A stretch of 7,377 bases of DNA from JBFKUL01 sp041635755 (GTDB lineage: Bacteria; Pseudomonadota; Gammaproteobacteria; Burkholderiales; SG8-39). The stretch is from the NCBI GenBank assembly GCA_041635755.1, contig JBFKUL010000146.1:1-7377 (forward strand). Direction: 5' to 3'. The notes beneath the pieces were generated by a model. The model did no database searches. It was given only the letters and a program-made list of their open reading frames with translations, and was not told the DNA's origin. A program made the translations under genes and the position numbers. Below, piece by piece: positions 6,268-7,377 of this stretch; position 1 is the stretch's first letter; every line of letters starts with the position of its first letter.

Positions 6268-7226
6268 GTGTCCGCGCGCAGCAGGATCGACTGCGGAATG
6301 GTGAGCCCCATCGCGCGCGCCGTCTTGAGATTGACCACGAGCTCGAAGCGCGCCGCCTGATCCACGGCCAGCTCGCCCGGCATTTCTCCACGAAGAACGC
6401 GCGCCAACAGATCGGCCGCACGACGCAGGGCATCGTCCTGATTGCTGGTGTAGGACATCAAGCCGCCCATCGCGACGGGCTCGACGTCCGCGAAGACAGC
6501 CGGAACGCGTCTGTCGTTGGTCACTCGGACGACTTCCCGCGCAGAATCGAGTATCCCGAACAGCGAGAACGGCGTGATCAGAAGAATGGCGTCCGCGCCA
6601 GCCTTGATCGCGTCTTCCATGGCAGATCGCCAGGAGAGACCGGCCTCTGCACGAATCAGCTCGAAGCCCAGCGGCCCCGAAGCCTCCTGTATGTGCCGCA
6701 TGGCAACTTCCACCGTTGCATCGAACACGCCGGCGGCGACTGCTACCCGCTTTGCCGATGGAAGCAGTTCCCGAATGAGCTCCAAGCGCTTCGCCCCCAA
6801 CACGAAGAACCGATTGGTAACGCCCGTGATGTTGCCGCCCGGTCTTGCGTACTCCTTGACGATACCGCTCAAGACAGGATCGGCGACCGAGACAAACACG
6901 ATCGGCACCGCATTCGTTGCGCGCTGCGCGGCCTGTGTCAGCACCGTGGAGTAAGCGAGAATCGCGTCAGGCCTCGACGCAACAAGGTCCTTGGCGTCCG
7001 AACTTTCCGCACCAAACCGCGCATCGATGCTGAGATTGCGGCCTTCGATGAAGCCTTGCGCTGCAAGCAGTTCCTTCAACGCGGACATCGGCTTGGCCGC
7101 ACCCAGCCCGCCCATCGGGAGCAGGACGCCTAATCGATAACTGCGCCCAGGTGCCTGCGCCATCGCAAGCGGCGCTGCAAGCAGCGCTCCTCCGGCCATC
7201 ACCAAACGGCGGCGAGTCAGTCTCAT
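6255..7226 (-). CDS. ABC_sub_bind family periplasmic solute-binding protein, array copy 2
   Basis: A 323-residue exported binding protein; ligand unknown. MRLTRRRLVMAGGALLAAP fits a twin-arginine signal (TRRRLVM), with cleavage after AMA at about residue 23. The mature domain begins YRLGVLLPMGG and contains EGRNLSIDARFG (61-72), VPIVFVSVADPV (107-118), the hinge loop YARPGGNITGVTNRF (126-140), KRLELIRELLP, MGGLMSYTSN, ADLLARVLRGEMP and the tail LKTARAMGLTIPQSILLRAD followed by TVIE. It is shorter than copy 3 in the segment after residue 72. Its closest relative in the array is copy 3: both share the NRF hinge variant and the VDQAARFEL region. The start ATG at 7226 overlaps the partial copy 1 stop as ATGA and has AAGGTGA just upstream, the best ribosome site among the junctions. 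Confidence 0.93.
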   Translation of the reverse strand: MRLTRRRLVMAGGALLAAPLAMAQAPGRSYRLGVLLPMGGLGAAKPMSALKELLAAQGFIEGRNLSIDARFGAESSDAKDLVASRPDAILAYSTVLTQAAQRATNAVPIVFVSVADPVLSGIVKEYARPGGNITGVTNRFFVLGAKRLELIRELLPSAKRVAVAAGVFDATVEVAMRHIQEASGPLGFELIRAEAGLSWRSAMEDAIKAGADAILLITPFSLFGILDSAREVVRVTNDRRVPAVFADVEPVAMGGLMSYTSNQDDALRRAADLLARVLRGEMPGELAVDQAARFELVVNLKTARAMGLTIPQSILLRADTVIE

Positions 7227-7235
7227 TCGATCACC
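7223..7235 (-). promoter_or_regulatory. Stop/ribosome-site/start junction, copies 1-2
   Basis: GGTGATCGAATGA encodes the Val-Ile-Glu-stop end of copy 1 and, within the same bases, a Shine-Dalgarno-like GGTGA (AAGGTGA with the flank) and the ATG of copy 2. The 4-nt overlap favours translational coupling. Confidence 0.7.
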
Positions 7236-7377
7236 TTGTCCGCACTCAGCAGGATGGATTGCGGGACGGTCAGCCCGAGCGCCCTGGCCGTCCCGAGATT
7301 TACCGCAAGCTCGTACTGGGTCGGAAGCTCTACCGGCAACTCTGCCGGCTTCGCGCCGCGCAAAATGCGATCGACAT
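7223..7377 (-). CDS. ABC_sub_bind family periplasmic solute-binding protein, array copy 1 (C-terminal 50 residues)
   Basis: Only the C-terminus is inside the window; the gene continues past the right edge. The visible residues include VDRILRGAKPAELPVELP, YELAVNLGTARALGLTVPQS and ILLSADKVIE, which align without gaps to the family tail of the complete copies. Two small departures are NLG for NLK and LLSAD for LLRAD. The segment resembles copy 4 most. The frame ends with TGA at 7223-7225, sharing ATGA with copy 2. The array therefore extends upstream of the window, and its promoter is not visible here. Confidence 0.88.
   Translation of the reverse strand, partial: VDRILRGAKPAELPVELPTQYELAVNLGTARALGLTVPQSILLSADKVIE

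Larger units (their letters stand above)
2329..7377 (-). repeat. Tandem gene array: direct repeat units of about 968-989 bp
   Basis: Successive stop codons lie at 7223, 6255, 5275, 4295, 3318 and 2329, giving repeat lengths of 968, 980, 980, 977 and 989 bp. Each unit is one complete binding-protein gene. Similarity is strongest in the 3' ~110 bp, the hinge-loop codons and the stop/start junction, and weak in the middle of the genes. This is an old expansion by tandem duplication with later local homogenisation, not a mobile element: no terminal inverted repeats or transposase are seen. Confidence 0.9.

Noticed and set aside
1..7377. Insertion sequence, transposon, CRISPR array, tRNA or rRNA.
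   Set aside because: I saw no transposase, terminal inverted repeats, short regularly spaced repeats or RNA gene structures. The only repeats are paralogous genes and GAF modules.

Overview
The window comes from a GC-rich proteobacterium. A betaproteobacterium, or an alphaproteobacterium such as a Bradyrhizobium relative, fits best: these groups carry many solute-binding proteins of this family and sensors with repeated GAF domains. The exact taxon cannot be read from the sequence. Every gene I accept lies on the minus strand, so transcription runs from high to low coordinates.

Positions 2329-7377 hold a head-to-tail array of six paralogous periplasmic solute-binding proteins of the ABC_sub_bind family (PF04392/COG2984). 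The first is cut by the right window edge and five are complete. Units repeat every 968-989 bp. Each gene overlaps the next by 4 nt (ATGA or GTGA), with no intergenic DNA. Every copy ends in Val-Ile-Glu-stop, and the DNA there (GGTGATYGARTGA) also supplies a Shine-Dalgarno-like GGTGA and the start codon of the next copy. All five complete copies begin with twin-arginine-type signal peptides and lack a lipobox Cys. No permease or ATPase gene is visible, so within this window the binding proteins are orphans.

Positions 2162-2328 are a spacer. It holds a GC hairpin directly after the last array stop, a 17-codon ORF opened by the leftover start codon of the last junction, and a 26-codon ORF with a strong Shine-Dalgarno whose stop overlaps the start of the next gene.

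Positions 1-2161 hold the N-terminal 720 residues of a membrane sensor: TM1, a dCache-like periplasmic domain, TM2, HAMP, a coiled coil and two tandem GAF domains. The gene runs off the left edge, so its output domain is not visible.

My reading is a possible co-transcribed unit: exported binding proteins followed by a transmembrane sensor with an extracytoplasmic ligand domain. Whether the binding proteins serve a transporter encoded elsewhere or present ligands to the sensor cannot be decided from the sequence.
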